This document shows, one piece after another, positions 30,800 through 41,503 of a stretch of 64,000 bases of DNA. The notes under the pieces are model-generated. The model saw only the letters and a program-made list of their open reading frames with translations. It ran no database searches and had not been told where the DNA came from. The position numbers were made by a program, and so were the translations under genes. Positions within the stretch are counted from its first letter, which is position 1. Every line of letters begins with the position of its first letter. Origin of the DNA: Amyelois transitella (lineage: Eukaryota; Arthropoda; Insecta; Lepidoptera; Pyralidae); the NCBI RefSeq assembly GCF_032362555.1, contig NC_083536.1, positions 186,001 through 250,000 of the forward strand, in the 5' to 3' direction.

Positions 30800-31654
30800 T
30801 TTATTTATTTATTTAAACTTTATTGCACAAAAAACAAAAATGTACAAAAGGCGGACTTAATGCCGTTTGGCATTCTCTACCAGTCAACCAGCTGACCAAA
30901 CAGAAAAAAAAACTTTTGGTTGGTGGTGCGATAAAGTGCACATGCATACTGACAAAATACATACATTACAAAAAAAAAAATGCGTAAATACATACAAGAT
31001 ATACATACAAGATATACATACATAATATACACTATAAATACATATACATACATAAAATATAAAATTAGGATATATAATTAGGATGACCCATCATTAATCT
31101 GCCGAAGAAAGAACCCCTTCACAGCATGTTTGAACGCAGAGCGACTAGGAGCTCTCCTAATCATTTCAGGAAGAGCATTCCAGAGCCTTATAGCCTGAAC
31201 CTGGAAAGATTTCTCCAAAAAAGTAGACCGGAACAGAGGAGTACGCAGAGTCAGGTTGTCTGAAGAGCGAAGAGAACGGGAATGGGTGGAACTCAGAAGC
31301 GGGAATTTAGATTTTAAGTAAAGAGGAGAGTGAGCATCATTGAGTAGAGAGTACAACAAACAAAGAATTCTGGCTTTACGACGTTCAGGAATAGGAAGCC
31401 ATGCTAACTGCGAACGAAAAGAAGAAATATGATCGTATTTACGGATATTAAAAATAAAGCGAATACAGTTGTTGGCTAATCTGTCGAGTTTAATGAGAAG
31501 GACTTGAGTAAGATCGCAGTAACACACGTCGGCATAATCAATAGTAGGAATGACTAAGGATTGGACGAGGGAGATTTTGGTTCTCAGAGGAAGGAAGTTC
31601 TTTAGTCTATAAAGAGAACGAAGCATACCAGTTACTTTACGGCAGACCTCAGTG
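30800..31654 (-). repeat. LINE family A, copy 1, 5'-truncated
   Basis: It is flanked by TGATAG at 30794-30799 and 31655-31660, a 6-bp target duplication. Its tail is the TTTATTTATTT end at 30800. The coding part (31078-31654) gives the RT C-terminus: RKVTGMLRSLYRLKNFLPLR and YDHISSFRSQLAWLPIPERR. It matches 35306-35921 plus 38001-38208 of copy 2 closely and preserves the uninterrupted site where copy 2 holds a Helitron. Confidence 0.92.
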
Positions 31655-31673
31655 TGATAGTGATAACTAAGAA

Positions 31674-31817
31674 ATACTACTGCAGTGTAGTTTGTTCCGC
31701 CGCTTTTTCTACACATGCGCTTTGGAAGCGGTAGTAGTTATAATTAGATTTAAGTTATGTGACGTCAATAAGTGATACCTTGTATCCAATTTTGAAAATA
31801 AATCTATTCTATTCTAT
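31674..31817 (+). repeat. LINE D-type 3' end with CTATT tail
   Basis: The segment matches the reverse complement of 51443-51590, the 3' UTR of LINE D, including GCGCTTTGGAAGCGGTAGTA and a CTATTCTATTCTATTCT tail. It is a strongly 5'-truncated insertion next to LINE A copy 1. CTAAGA on both sides may be its target duplication. Confidence 0.85.
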
Positions 31818-32638
31818 TCTAAGATAATGAGTACAGTTTTTCATAAGAAATTCAGATCATGTTTGTTTTAAAATTTATTGGCTTATGATTGTCGTGTACA
31901 GAAATAAATCGTATTTGTTTTCAGGTCAGGAGTGAGAATTGATTGGTTCGCACATATTTCTTAACGAGAAATTTTGGATCGGTTCGTTAAATTAGTATAA
32001 ATAGCTCTAAGAAATGATTGGTTTAGAGCTCATTAGTAATATTCGTAAGAATTGATTGGTTTACGAATGATTTTTCCAAAAGGATAGAATTAATTGATGT
32101 TACAATTATGATTAACCAGAAAATGAAACCATGAATAGATGATCGATGATTGATCGAACATTTTTTTATTTTTATTGATATCATTACTTGATTTAAAATG
32201 TTATTGTTAACAACCAATTTTTGTTAGATAAATGTTTTTGGGTGTAATTTACTATTATTTTAGGGTAATAACAGAATATTGGATTTCAAAAAAATAAGCA
32301 TTGTATAGATAAATATTTATATATTATAAGATCATACAGACTACCTCTTCAGCCGAGTGTAAGGTCTTCGACATATAGGTGTATGAGGACATACACGCTG
32401 TCAGGATGGACGAGTGTAAGGTGCCCTAATATTTGTCATTTAATCTCTTACAATATTTATTTTTAATTATAATAATCTAGTAGAAATTTGTAAATTCAAA
32501 ATTGTAGTAGTTATTTTAAGAAAGGAAACGTTCGGCTGAAGGGGCAGTCTCTTTCGGACGGTGGTGTAGAAAAGTAAAGGAAATAAAAATATACTTAAAC
32601 ACTATCTTGGAGTTATTTAATATTGGTACACCTTACAT
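31818..32638 (+). repeat. Putative 3' LTR region of Gypsy 2
   Basis: There is no gene here. The region has three GATTGGTT motifs (about 31940, 32015 and 32052), a TATAAATAG near 31995, two GAGTGTAAGGT motifs (about 32352 and 32409), and ends in TACACCTTACA against Harbinger sequence. Promoter-like content and position suggest an LTR, but no 5' partner exists in the window for comparison. Confidence 0.45.
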
Positions 32639-32642
32639 ATAT

Positions 32643-33767
32643 TTAAGTCCGCATCACAGATCTGTAACAAAAATAAATAAATAATATATGTAGTGGTATA
32701 GCGGGCAACATTGTAGGCCCTTCCGGGGAGACATCGCGTCACCCTGCGCCCCCCTCGTCCATACCACGCCGTTCCCAGCGCCCGCGTCGAGGACCGCCCG
32801 TGCGCCTCATTGAACAAGTCAGTCTTTAAACAACGCGCGGACCGGTGCGGTGTGCACCTCTTATTAGCGAGCGAGTTTTGTATTTCTTTTTATAAGTTAC
32901 CGAAGTAAAGTTGTTATCCCGTAGTTGGCTTTTACTTCTCAATCATCGCCCCGCTATAGTGGTAATATAAAATAAGCTTATTATGAACTTGTGTAATAAA
33001 CATATAAAAGGGATACATACTATTAATACATTTCTTGAATGGAAATGTTTTCTGTTAAAATATCTTTCTTCATTTTCAGCAGGATGTACTATTGCCACAT
33101 GGGTTCCATCTATGCATCCTATTACTCCAGGAATGCAAATTTTTTCATAAAACCTACAACAAACACAGATATTAACACACATTTATCTGCCAAATAAAAT
33201 AAATTGTCATGTCTTAAACACAATTTACATACCTTCTTTAAATAACATTGCGTTCTGAAACGGTTTGAGGAAATTTTATGTATTTATGCAGGATTGTCGG
33301 GTGATTCAATGCTGCTGTCACATCCCTCAATCGAGATACTGATTACTGCAACATGGTAGTACCTAGTGAACATCTTGCTAGGCGTTGGTAGCTGCCAGTT
33401 GCATAGAATGAAAGTGCTACTAGTATCTGTAGACCAAAACCAATTAATTAAGCAATTAGGTACTTTTGCAAACTTGTTTGTATCACAAACTAACACAAAG
33501 TACTCACATAATTTAAAACAAAGTTACCTTGTATTTTGTACTGATATCACTTCTTCTTTTAGGCGCTTGCATCAAGGGTTTTAGCTCTTGATATAAATAA
33601 TGGAACAATGCCTTGGTGACACGATAATTTCGCTTAAATTCGTCATCAATCATAGCAAATGTTTTATCGGCGGCATACCGAGCAATCCTACGCAAATTAC
33701 GCGTTTCTCGCAAATCCTTTCTACAGGCATCACTGAAAATTACACTTTGCAACACCAAACGAGCCAT
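32643..33767 (-). pseudogene. Harbinger transposase with three inferred introns
   Basis: ATG at 33767 opens MARLVLQSVIFSDACRKDLR, and exon 1 runs to 33528 (KRRSDISTKYK). Introns bounded by GT and AG fit at 33427-33527, 33154-33232 and 32662-33020. Joining them gives the family order: ILVALSFYATGSYQRLA, RDVTAALNHPTILHKYIKFP, then FYEKICIPGVIGCIDGTHVA with the first catalytic Asp, NVLI, and ICDADLNI with the second. Two in-frame stops (after TTMLQ and after SERNVI) and truncation before the third acidic residue make it inactive. The third intron holds a 258-bp insertion. Introns are inferred from frame continuity and family motifs. Confidence 0.8.
32699..32956. mobile_element. 258-bp GC-rich insertion with short terminal inverted repeats
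   Basis: Ends are TAGCGGG and CCCGCTA, flanked by TAGTGGTA at 32691-32698 and 32957-32964. An 8-bp direct repeat fits a hAT-type MITE. A solo LTR is the alternative, since the interior resembles an LTR (TATAAG, then AATAAAG-like sequence). No coding sequence. Confidence 0.55.
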
Positions 33768-34013
33768 TGTATGCACTTTTTTACAAGTAAAATGTATACG
33801 CAATTTTCACAAAGTTACTATTCCCTTATTGTGATAATCACAATAAATATTCAAGACTAACACAAGTTCAACGCAATGTCGAGCTGTCAAAATGGCTTCA
33901 AGAGTAACTAATTCCAAGTTCCAGAACACAATCTCAATATTAATTAGTTCACTCAATATCCGCCCGATTTCGCCCCAATGTGGCGCTAGTGTGAAATTCA
34001 AGAGTGCCAAATG

Positions 34014-35095
34014 ACGTTTCTTGCATTGAGATTGGCATTATATATTGGCATTGCGAGTCGAGAGTAAGCCTGCAGGTCTTTTCATTGCGATGCATAGCCG
34101 AAAAGTTTTTGGCCAAGAGTCAAAAAGTCTATTGCATATTCGTAGATCTGGAAAAGGCCTATGGCAGAGTTGAGAGGAATGAATTATGGTCAACACTTTC
34201 TATGCATGGGGTGACCAGACTCTTAATACCAGCACTGAAATCCTTATATGAGGATTCGAGTGCTTGTGTCAGGATAAACGGAGCGCACACTGAGTGGTTT
34301 AAGATTGAGAAAGGCGTTAGGCAAGGATGTGTTGCGTCGCCGTGGCTGTTCAACCTATTTATGGATAGTTGTTTGACAGATTTGAAAGAGTCTGAAAGTG
34401 GATTAAGGATGAATGAGTTACTCGTCAAATGTCTGCTCTATGCCGACGATCAGGTTATACTGACGTCATCAGCGGAAGAGTTACAGGAGATGGTAAACTG
34501 TATGCATGAAGCTTTAAAAGAGAAAGAAATGAAAGTGAACGCAAGTAAAACTAACACAATGGTTTTTAAAATGGAGAAAGAAATGACAGCATGTAATATT
34601 TTGATTGGAGGAGAAAAAGTTGAGCAAGTGAAAGAGTTTGTATATCTAGGATCAAAGTTTATATCAGATAGCAAGTATGATAGTGATATTGAAAGGAGAG
34701 TGAACGCGAGGAACATGGTGAATGGAGCTTTGCATGCCTTTATGAGCAGTCAGAAACTATCCAAAAAGGCTCGACTGGCTGTGCATAGGGGCGTGTTGGT
34801 CCCGACATTAATGTATGGGAGTGAAAGTTGGGTATGGCAAAAGAAGCACGAAAGCAGAATAAATGCAGTGGAAATGAGAGCGTTAAGGAGTATGATGGGT
34901 GTGAAATTGAGTGACCGGATAAGAAACAGCGTGATAAGGGATTGTTGTGATGTGAAAGAAGATGTAGTTACAGGAATAGAAAAGGGTATGTTAAGATGGT
35001 TCGGTCGTGTGGAGAGGATGAATGAAAGCAGGTTGACTAAGCAGATATACAAGGAGAGTGTGGAGGGAAAGGTTGGAGTGGGAAGGCCTTTTTTT
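34014..35095 (+). CDS. RTE-clade LINE reverse transcriptase, truncated at both ends
   Basis: A frame open from 34004 becomes recognisable near 34080 and holds YCIFVDLEKAYGRVERNELW (motif A), KGVRQGCVASPWLFNLFMD, catalytic CLLYADDQVIL, then VYLGSKFISDSKYDSDIERR and the thumb to MLRWFGRVERMNES. RTE-clade LINEs use this enzyme for target-primed reverse transcription. The endonuclease is absent (5' truncation). Motif A shows Gly where the family usually has Asp in KAYD. After KVGVGRP the frame runs into unrelated DNA beginning with a T-run at 35090. Short pieces of an RTE 3' end appear at 37549 and 55905. Confidence 0.85.
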
Positions 35096-35305
35096 TTTTG
35101 TTACGAAGGGGAAATCCATTTACGGACGACCCTCCGGGTCTTCACCCGGGAGAGTGTGGGACTCCTGGCACCGAGTGTGCCAGACTACCGCACTAAAACC
35201 CCTCCGGCGCACTGTGGAAAATATGGGTCCGTTTCGGATCAAAAATCTGTAGAACCGTCAATTCAAAAGATAAAGCTATGAAATTTTGCACATATATGAA
35301 GTGAT
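35096..35305. other. Unassigned fragment between two LINEs
   Basis: After a T-run there is a GC-rich piece (GACCCTCCGGGTCTTCACCC, GTGGGACTCCTGGCACCGAG) with small palindromes. It may be a SINE or a LINE 3' UTR; I cannot assign it. It ends at the tail of LINE A copy 2. Confidence 0.35.
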
Positions 35306-36679
35306 ATATTTATTTATTTTATTTATTTAAACTTTATTGCACAAAAACAAAAATGTACAAAAGGCGGACTTAATGCCGTTTGGCATTCTCTACCAGTCAA
35401 CCAGCTGACCAAACAGAAAAACTTTTAGTTGGTGGTGCGATAAAGTGCACATGCATACTGACAAAATACATACATTACAAAAAAAATGCGTAAATACATA
35501 CAAGATACATAATATACACTATAAATACATATACATACATAAAATATATAATTAGGATGACCCATCATTAATCTGCCGAAGAAAGAACCCCTTCACAGCA
35601 TGTTTAAACGCAGAGCGACTAGGAGCTCTCCTAATCATTTCAGGAAGAGCATTCCAGAGCCTCACAGTCTGAACCTAGAAAGATTTCTCCAAAAAAGTAG
35701 ACCGGAACAGAGGAGTACGCAGAGTCAGGTTGTCTGCAGAGCGTAGAGAATGGGAATGGGCGGAACTCAGAAGCGGGAATTTAGATTTTAAGTAAAGAGG
35801 AGAGTGAGCATCATTGAGTAGAGAGTACAACAAACAAAGAATTCTGGCTTTACGACGTTCAGGAATAGGAAGCCATGATAACTGCGAACGAAAAGAAGAA
35901 ATATGATCGTATTTACGGATATCTATACTTATAATAAATCTGTAGAGAGGTCAATTCTGTACATGGAATATATTTTCAAAATAACTATCAGGGGGTGATT
36001 AGTGATCGATACTGATGCTTAAAAATGCAATCAGTAAAATTTTTGTCTGTCTGTCTGTCTGTCTGTATGTTCTTTATAGAAACAAAAACTACTTGACGGA
36101 TTTTAACGAAACTTGCTACAGTTATTCTTCATACTCCTGAGCAGGTTATAGTATACTTTTCATTACGCTACAATCAGTAGGAGCAGAGCAGTAAAAGGAA
36201 ATGTTGGGAAAACGGGAGAAGTTACTTGATTTTTTAAGCTTCCGTCGCGTGTGCAGCCTTAATGGTTAAAGCTACAGCGAAACCATGTATTACGGAAATT
36301 TTTTACATAAAATTATTAAAAAAATATCCCAAGACAGCATAAGTCTATCTTTTATGGTTGACTCACAATAACTCCTAATAGCTTAGTAGTTCGGAGCTTT
36401 CTGATTATATTTCTTTACTCTGACGTTTATAATACCAATAACACTCACACTCATTCGTAATTCTTAAAAATAAATATAAGTACCTATTCAATAAAAAAAG
36501 AATCATCGAAATCGGTATAGAAACACCAAACTTATACATGAAATTAAAAACGCTAACAAGCCATCGCGTAAATGTAAATGCTGAATCATGCTATAAGGAT
36601 TATTTTTGCGTAACGGTTGCCGCGCTCGACGCGGCGCGCGGCGGCAGGGTAGAAAAGAGGTGGGAGGCGAGCGCAAGCT

Positions 36680-37342
36680 TCATCCATACGCTCGCTATAC
36701 GCCGCCAAGAGGCTGCAGCCCACACTGGATGCTCTACCGGGCTGGCTCTCCAAATGAAGGCTGTCGGTAAACGTCGGCAAGACTCAAGCAATCGTGACGG
36801 GGACAAGACCCCAGCCGCCTCCACTGCGACTGCTCGGCGAATCGGTGCCGTGGCGGCCGCACGTCAAATACCTGGGAGTGACCATCAACCGGCGTCTCAC
36901 TTTCAAGCAACATGTTGGAGACGTCGTGGCGAAGACCAAGGCAGCCAGGGGGAGACTTTACGCAGTTCTCTCCTCCAGCCTCCCCCTGAGGACGAAGCTC
37001 GAGATCTACCAAACGTACGTCAGATCCCGCCTCACGTACGCGGCCCCGGCGTGGTACGCATACTGCTCTGAGACCAACAGGAGAAGACTCAGAGCCCAAG
37101 AGAACCAAAGTCTCAGAGCAGTCGTCGGAGCCCCGCGCTACGTGAGGAACTCGACGATCCTCAGGGACCTGAAGTGGGTGAGCCTAGACGACTTCGTGGC
37201 CCGGCTGGCCACGAAGATGTTCGAGAGGGCAAGGTCATCATACAGCCACGTACCGTACCCACCGCCGCCGATGGGAACTCCCAGTGAAGTCTTGAAGACC
37301 CAGGCCGCCACGGCCGCCCCATCGACCTGCCTACAGTCGTAG
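36680..37342 (+). pseudogene. LINE reverse transcriptase C-terminus inside the Helitron
   Basis: One frame reads KRLQPTLDALPGWLSK, a TGA near 36754 where Trp is expected, then RLSVNVGKTQAIVTGTR. The same frame continues through VKYLGVTINRRLTFKQHV, LPLRTKLEIYQTYVRSRLTY and RAVVGAPRYVRNSTILRDL to a TAG near 37342. These are the thumb and C-terminal blocks of a Jockey-like LINE. Fingers and palm are absent. The fragment is GC-rich, unlike the surrounding Helitron, so it was gained by insertion or capture. Confidence 0.75.
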
Positions 37343-37548
37343 GCAGCGATGATGCTATTGAAGAGGGCCAAAAGCCCTGACCAATCTACTCCGACTCCCC
37401 TCAGGCAGTATGGCAAGACCCGAAGATGATGCAAGCTTCATTCAATATTTGGCTGTTGATGCCATCAGAGTGTTCGACTTTATTGACAGATAATAATTGA
37501 TATTATTATTATAAACCGTGCTTTTCAGCGCGAATTTTAGTCTTTAAA

Positions 37549-37612
37549 TTCATACATACATAAAATCATGCCTCTTTTCCGGAGGGGTAGGCAGAGACTA
37601 CCTCTTTCTGTC
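37549..37612 (-). repeat. RTE LINE 3'-end fragment
   Basis: Minus-strand GAGGTAGTCTCTGCCTACCC-like sequence and a TGTATG tail match the segment at 55905-56065. It lies inside the Helitron next to the captured LINE. Confidence 0.7.
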
Positions 37613-38000
37613 TTTAAATATATAAGGGAATATTGATGATTTGATCAAGAGTATTCTTAGCTTAACCCTCGCTGCAAAAAAGAGATGAATAAGTAAAATT
37701 TTTGTCGGGGTTTTTCTTAAATTTTAAATCTTTATTGATATTATAAAGCTGATGAGTTTGTTTGATTGTTTGAACGCGCTAAACTCAGGAACTACTGGTT
37801 CGAATTGAAAAAATATTTTTGCGTTGAATAGATCATTTATCGAGGAAGGCTTTAGACTATATAACATCACGTTGCAGCTATAAGGAGCAAAGAAATAATG
37901 GAAAATGTGAAAAAAAAAACGGGAATATTATATATCCTTGAGGGCTTCAATGATGCCCAAAATAACTAACCCACGCGGACGAAGTTGCGGGCACAGCTAG

Positions 38001-39610
38001 TTAAAAATAAAGCGAATACAGTTGTTGGCTAATATGTTGAGTTTAATGAGAAGGACTTGAGTAAGATCGCAGTAACACACGTCGGCATAATCTATAGTAG
38101 GAATGACTAAGGATTGGACGAGGGAGATTTTGGTTCTCAGAGGAAGGAAGTTCTTTAGTCTATAAAGAGAACGAAGCATACCAGTTACTTTACGGCAGAC
38201 CTCAGTGACGTGAGGAACCCAGCTAAAAGTTGAATCGATCTGCAGTCCAAGGTCTTTTACGCTGGGGCAGTAAGGGATCGTAGCATCATTAAATTTAACG
38301 GGATTGATAGCCTCGAAATTAATTTTACAAATTTGCCGGGAGCTTCCTATAATTATAGCCTGGCATTTACCCGGGTTTACAACTACTCCGTACTTAGTCG
38401 ACCAGTCTGCAATAATGCTAAGATCCCTGTTAATGAGCGCAACCGAGGAGTCAATACACTCACAATCGCATGAGTGGTAGAGTTGCAGGTCGTCTGCGTA
38501 TAGATGAAAAGAAGAAGAAAGGAGTAAAGTAAGAGAGTTGATGAAGATGGAGAACAGGAGAGGGGACAATATACCACTTTGGGGAATGCCAGAAACAAGG
38601 TCACGCCAACTTGAGATATTTTGCTCAACACGGACTGCTTGCTGTCGGCCACGAAGATAAGATGCGAACCAATCGAGAACCACTGGAGAGAGATTAAGGC
38701 GAGCAAGTAAAGCACGGAGAACATCGTAACCTACCGTATTAATAGCATTGGAGAAATCAATAAGTACAAGGATGGTCACCTTGCCGTGCTCCATGCCTCA
38801 CCTTTCCACCAGTCAGGCGGAATCCCGATTGAAATTCACTGAGCAGTCCATTAGAAAGAACAAGAGAGGATAGTTGAGAATACACTGCTGCTTCAAGAAT
38901 TTTAGAGAAAAATGGAAGAATAGAGAAGAAAAGATAGGACGATAATGATTTAAGCTGCCAGGATTGTTAGTTTTAGGTAGAGGAATCACAAATGCCTTCC
39001 GCCATAAGGGAATACACCTGAACTAAGGGAATAGTAATGATGTGAGTGAGAGCCGGAAGAATGAAGTCCAAAAGAAGAAGAATCATGCGGAGATTAATTC
39101 CATCGATCCCCATGGCTTTTGTTTTTATGGAAAGGACAATTTTTTTACGTCTTCAATGGTCACTGTAGAAAAGGAAAACGTGTCAGGTAGCAAACAAGGT
39201 AAGGAGTTTAAATAGGAAATAGTTTGCAACCTAGATGAAGAATCCAGAGAAGTAGTGGAAGTAAAATGATCATTTATTTCATCTAGAGAAAAAGAGGAAT
39301 TGAATACCTTGGAATTACCCTTACCTACACCTTGGCTTTTGAGGAACTTCCACACATTAGCAGGAGAAGAATTCGATATGCTTTCATGGAAATACCGACG
39401 TTTCGCGGACCTCACCATACGATTACAAAGTTTTGGTGCCCTCTTAAATATATCCCAATTGTCATCAGAACGATCACGTTTAAATTTTAAGAACGCTCGA
39501 TTACGTTTTGCCATGGCCATGCGCCCTGGTCATCCACGGACAAGGAGATCGTTTAATTTTTACACGACGGAATGGAGCATGACGATCAAAAAGAGAAACA
39601 ATTGAGCTAT
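38001..39610 (-). pseudogene. LINE A copy 2 reverse transcriptase
   Basis: The upstream part (39520-39125) gives KRRYFHESISNSSPANVWKF. A degraded stretch (38800-39125) with several stops follows, then a good frame (38794-38001) with ILVLIDFSNAINTVGYDVLR (motif A), LVSGIPQSGILSPLLFSIF and catalytic FHLYADDLQLY, and the thumb VKDLGLQIDSTFSWVPHV. It ends at CIRFIFN, where the Helitron begins; the remainder, IRKYDHISS, is below 35921. The sister family B at 44544-46540 helps to align the broken part. Confidence 0.85.
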
Positions 39611-39646
39611 TAAGAAGGCCGACCTTGGATTCCACGGTATCAGCAG

Positions 39647-40505
39647 CTAATATGGCACCCAGTCAGTGCCAGCAGCATCAGTACGCAGCGCTTCAATATC
39701 CAGCCCAGCAAAGTTGCGCATTAAAACTGACTTTGCCTTAATCTTAGTGGTGTGAATCTTGTAAGAAGCGTAGATAAGATCATGTCGAGAAAATGCTGGA
39801 GCAGGATGCTGACCATGAAGCATGATATTATCGAGTGATGAGGTAAATATGTGGTCAAGCCAGGTGTCAGGGGAGTCCTTATTGACGTGAGTGGCATTAA
39901 AAGGAAGAACCGAAAGATTGAAGGAGTCAACAATATCACGAAGTTTACAAGAAGAAGAGGTGTCGAGTAAGAGGTTAGTATTGATATCACCATAATACAA
40001 GGGAATGAGAGTATACAGAAGCAACAGGATCAAGTACTGTCTCAAGAGAAGAAAAATAGTTTATACCTGGTGGACAATACATAACCCCCAATACAATTTT
40101 CTGGTGGCTCACTTCAACTTCTATAAAGATGTATTCGGCTGATGCCGAGTAAGAAGAGGGAGATTGGAATAAAATTTTATAAGAAAGATTGCTGCGTAAA
40201 TATATGGCTACACCTCCACCAACTTTATCAGTGCGGTCATTTCTTATCAGTATATAGCCAGGTAATGCAACCAAAAATGAATCAAGGCAAGGCTTCAGCC
40301 AAGACTCTGAAACCAGAATTGCTTGGAGATGTTCAACCGTTCCAAGTTCTAGGAGATCAGTGTAATGGGCTGCTACGCTTTGAGCATTGATGTGGCAAAC
40401 ATTAAAATATTTCCTAACGGGCATCAAATCTTTACGCACTAAATCACCAAGTGAGACGGCATCATGAAAAGAATCTTCCCTAGCCGACTCAAAAGAGTCA
40501 TCCAT
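39647..40505 (-). pseudogene. LINE A copy 2 endonuclease
   Basis: ATG at 40505 opens MDDSFESAREDSFHDAVSLG, then CHINAQSVAAHYTDLLELG, LVSESWLKPCLDSF and GGGVAIYLRSNLSYK. The first frame ends at 39987, and a second (40045-39647) continues with LLDTSSSCKLRDIVDSFN and DTWLDHIFTSS. The frameshift removes the block that should hold the catalytic GDFN. It is the N-terminal nicking domain of a LINE ORF2. No ORF1 was found upstream. Confidence 0.8.
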
Positions 40506-40924
40506 AAATAAATAATATTAGTTATATACTACTTAAAATATAATAAGATATACCTACTTAATATTTTAAAACAGAATACAAGTCTTAAATAAGTGCACTA
40601 CCACCAAATCTGCAATGGCCTGCCGGCTTACAACGTAAGTAAGTCAATTAATGTTTACATAGCAACTAACTCAATATATACATGGTATTATATATGTAAC
40701 TTCCGTAAAAATAGAATACGCATTAATTTTTTTTTGTTAAGCCGAGTATCTTATAATGATAAAAATTAAAAAAATGCACGTTATTGCACGTATAGGAATA
40801 ATAATATATAACGCTGAATAAAAAAAGTACTTGATAAGTTATGAAAAAAGTTATCGAAATATTATAAGCTTAGAAATAGTTTACATAAATATATCAATGT
40901 CTAAATTTTAATAACAAATTCTGC
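40506..40924. other. AT-rich interval upstream of LINE A copy 2
   Basis: No gene or repeat boundary was recognised. It probably includes the LINE 5' end and a short piece of older sequence. Confidence 0.4.
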
Positions 40925-41015
40925 ACTTCCTTCTTCTACCTGGCGAGCTTCAGGATCTGTTATAAGCTCTTAAACTTTGAGAAGATGTAGAGTATCTTCA
41001 TCTAACTCCTTTACA
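40925..41015 (-). pseudogene. Possible C-terminal end of the unnamed protein family
   Basis: Minus strand reads VKELDEDTLHLLKV, stop, ELITDPEARQVEEGSAEF. It lies on the far side of LINE C from the fragment at 43381-44183, where that protein should continue. The link is positional and tentative. An A-run (41029-41056) separates it from LINE C. Confidence 0.35.
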
Positions 41016-41056
41016 TTTTTTACATATAAAAAAAAAAAAAAAAAAAAAAAAAATTG

Positions 41057-41503
41057 GTTTTATTGACTCATTTCAGCAACATATTATGTACATTCATCGT
41101 TCTTATAAAAGGTGTTAATACATTTTCTAATCTGGTCCAACGCTCAGCCATCCACCATCAAACTAAGAATAAACCTGTATCTTGATTGGTAGAAGGCATC
41201 ACGGAAGATCCGGTAGGATGTAATGATGTTTGTTTATTTAAGTTGAAGTAAAATGTACACTGATTTAATAATTCCCAAACTAGACGAATCTGTATTCTGG
41301 GAATTATTTTGAGTTACACAACAGTTAACTAAGGATAGAGTTTTATTAATATGAATAATTGAAGATAAACTTAAAACTATTGCAATAACGCTCTAGACCG
41401 CCTTGTGGTAACAATTTATGTACAACGATGTGAACATCGTATATATTAATAAGAAAAGATACGTGGACTAGGTATATTAAATAAATTTCATTAATTATTG
41501 ATA
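41057..41503 (-). repeat. LINE C 3' untranslated region
   Basis: This non-coding stretch follows the LINE C stop codon. The exact 3' end is unclear; the A-run on the plus strand at 41029-41056 is the wrong orientation for a normal minus-strand tail. Confidence 0.45.

Larger units (their letters stand above)
32641..34012 (-). mobile_element. PIF/Harbinger transposon, 3'-truncated
   Basis: A spliced transposase reads on the minus strand, and the upstream DNA ends near 34012 in GGCACTCTTGAATTTC as a likely terminal repeat start. The opposite end is lost where Gypsy 2 begins near 32640. Confidence 0.75.
35922..38000 (+). mobile_element. Composite non-autonomous Helitron in LINE A copy 2
   Basis: It begins TCTATACTTATAATAAATC at 35922 and ends in hairpin (CGCGGACGAAGTTGCGGGC) plus CTAG at 37997-38000, flanked by A and T without duplication. 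LINE A copy 1 (31441-31460) shows the empty site. It contains a LINE fragment (36680-37342), an RTE 3' fragment, and a 3' section (37722-38000) homologous to the short Helitron at 61137-61396. Confidence 0.93.
35306..40505 (-). mobile_element. LINE family A, copy 2, split by a Helitron
   Basis: The tail (TTTATTTATTT) is at 35306 and the 5' side reaches at least 40505. The Helitron at 35922-38000 interrupts the RT C-terminus. The 3' UTR and RT end match copy 1 (30800-31654) with few differences. Confidence 0.88.

Noticed and set aside
32617..32817. Separate 66-residue gene on the minus strand
   Set aside because: Its only conserved part, ICDADLNI, is the continuation of the Harbinger transposase after an inferred intron; the rest is the 258-bp insertion.
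36538..37071. 177-residue plus frame over the LINE fragment
   Set aside because: It is a shadow of the real RT frame, which shows conserved thumb motifs in another frame.
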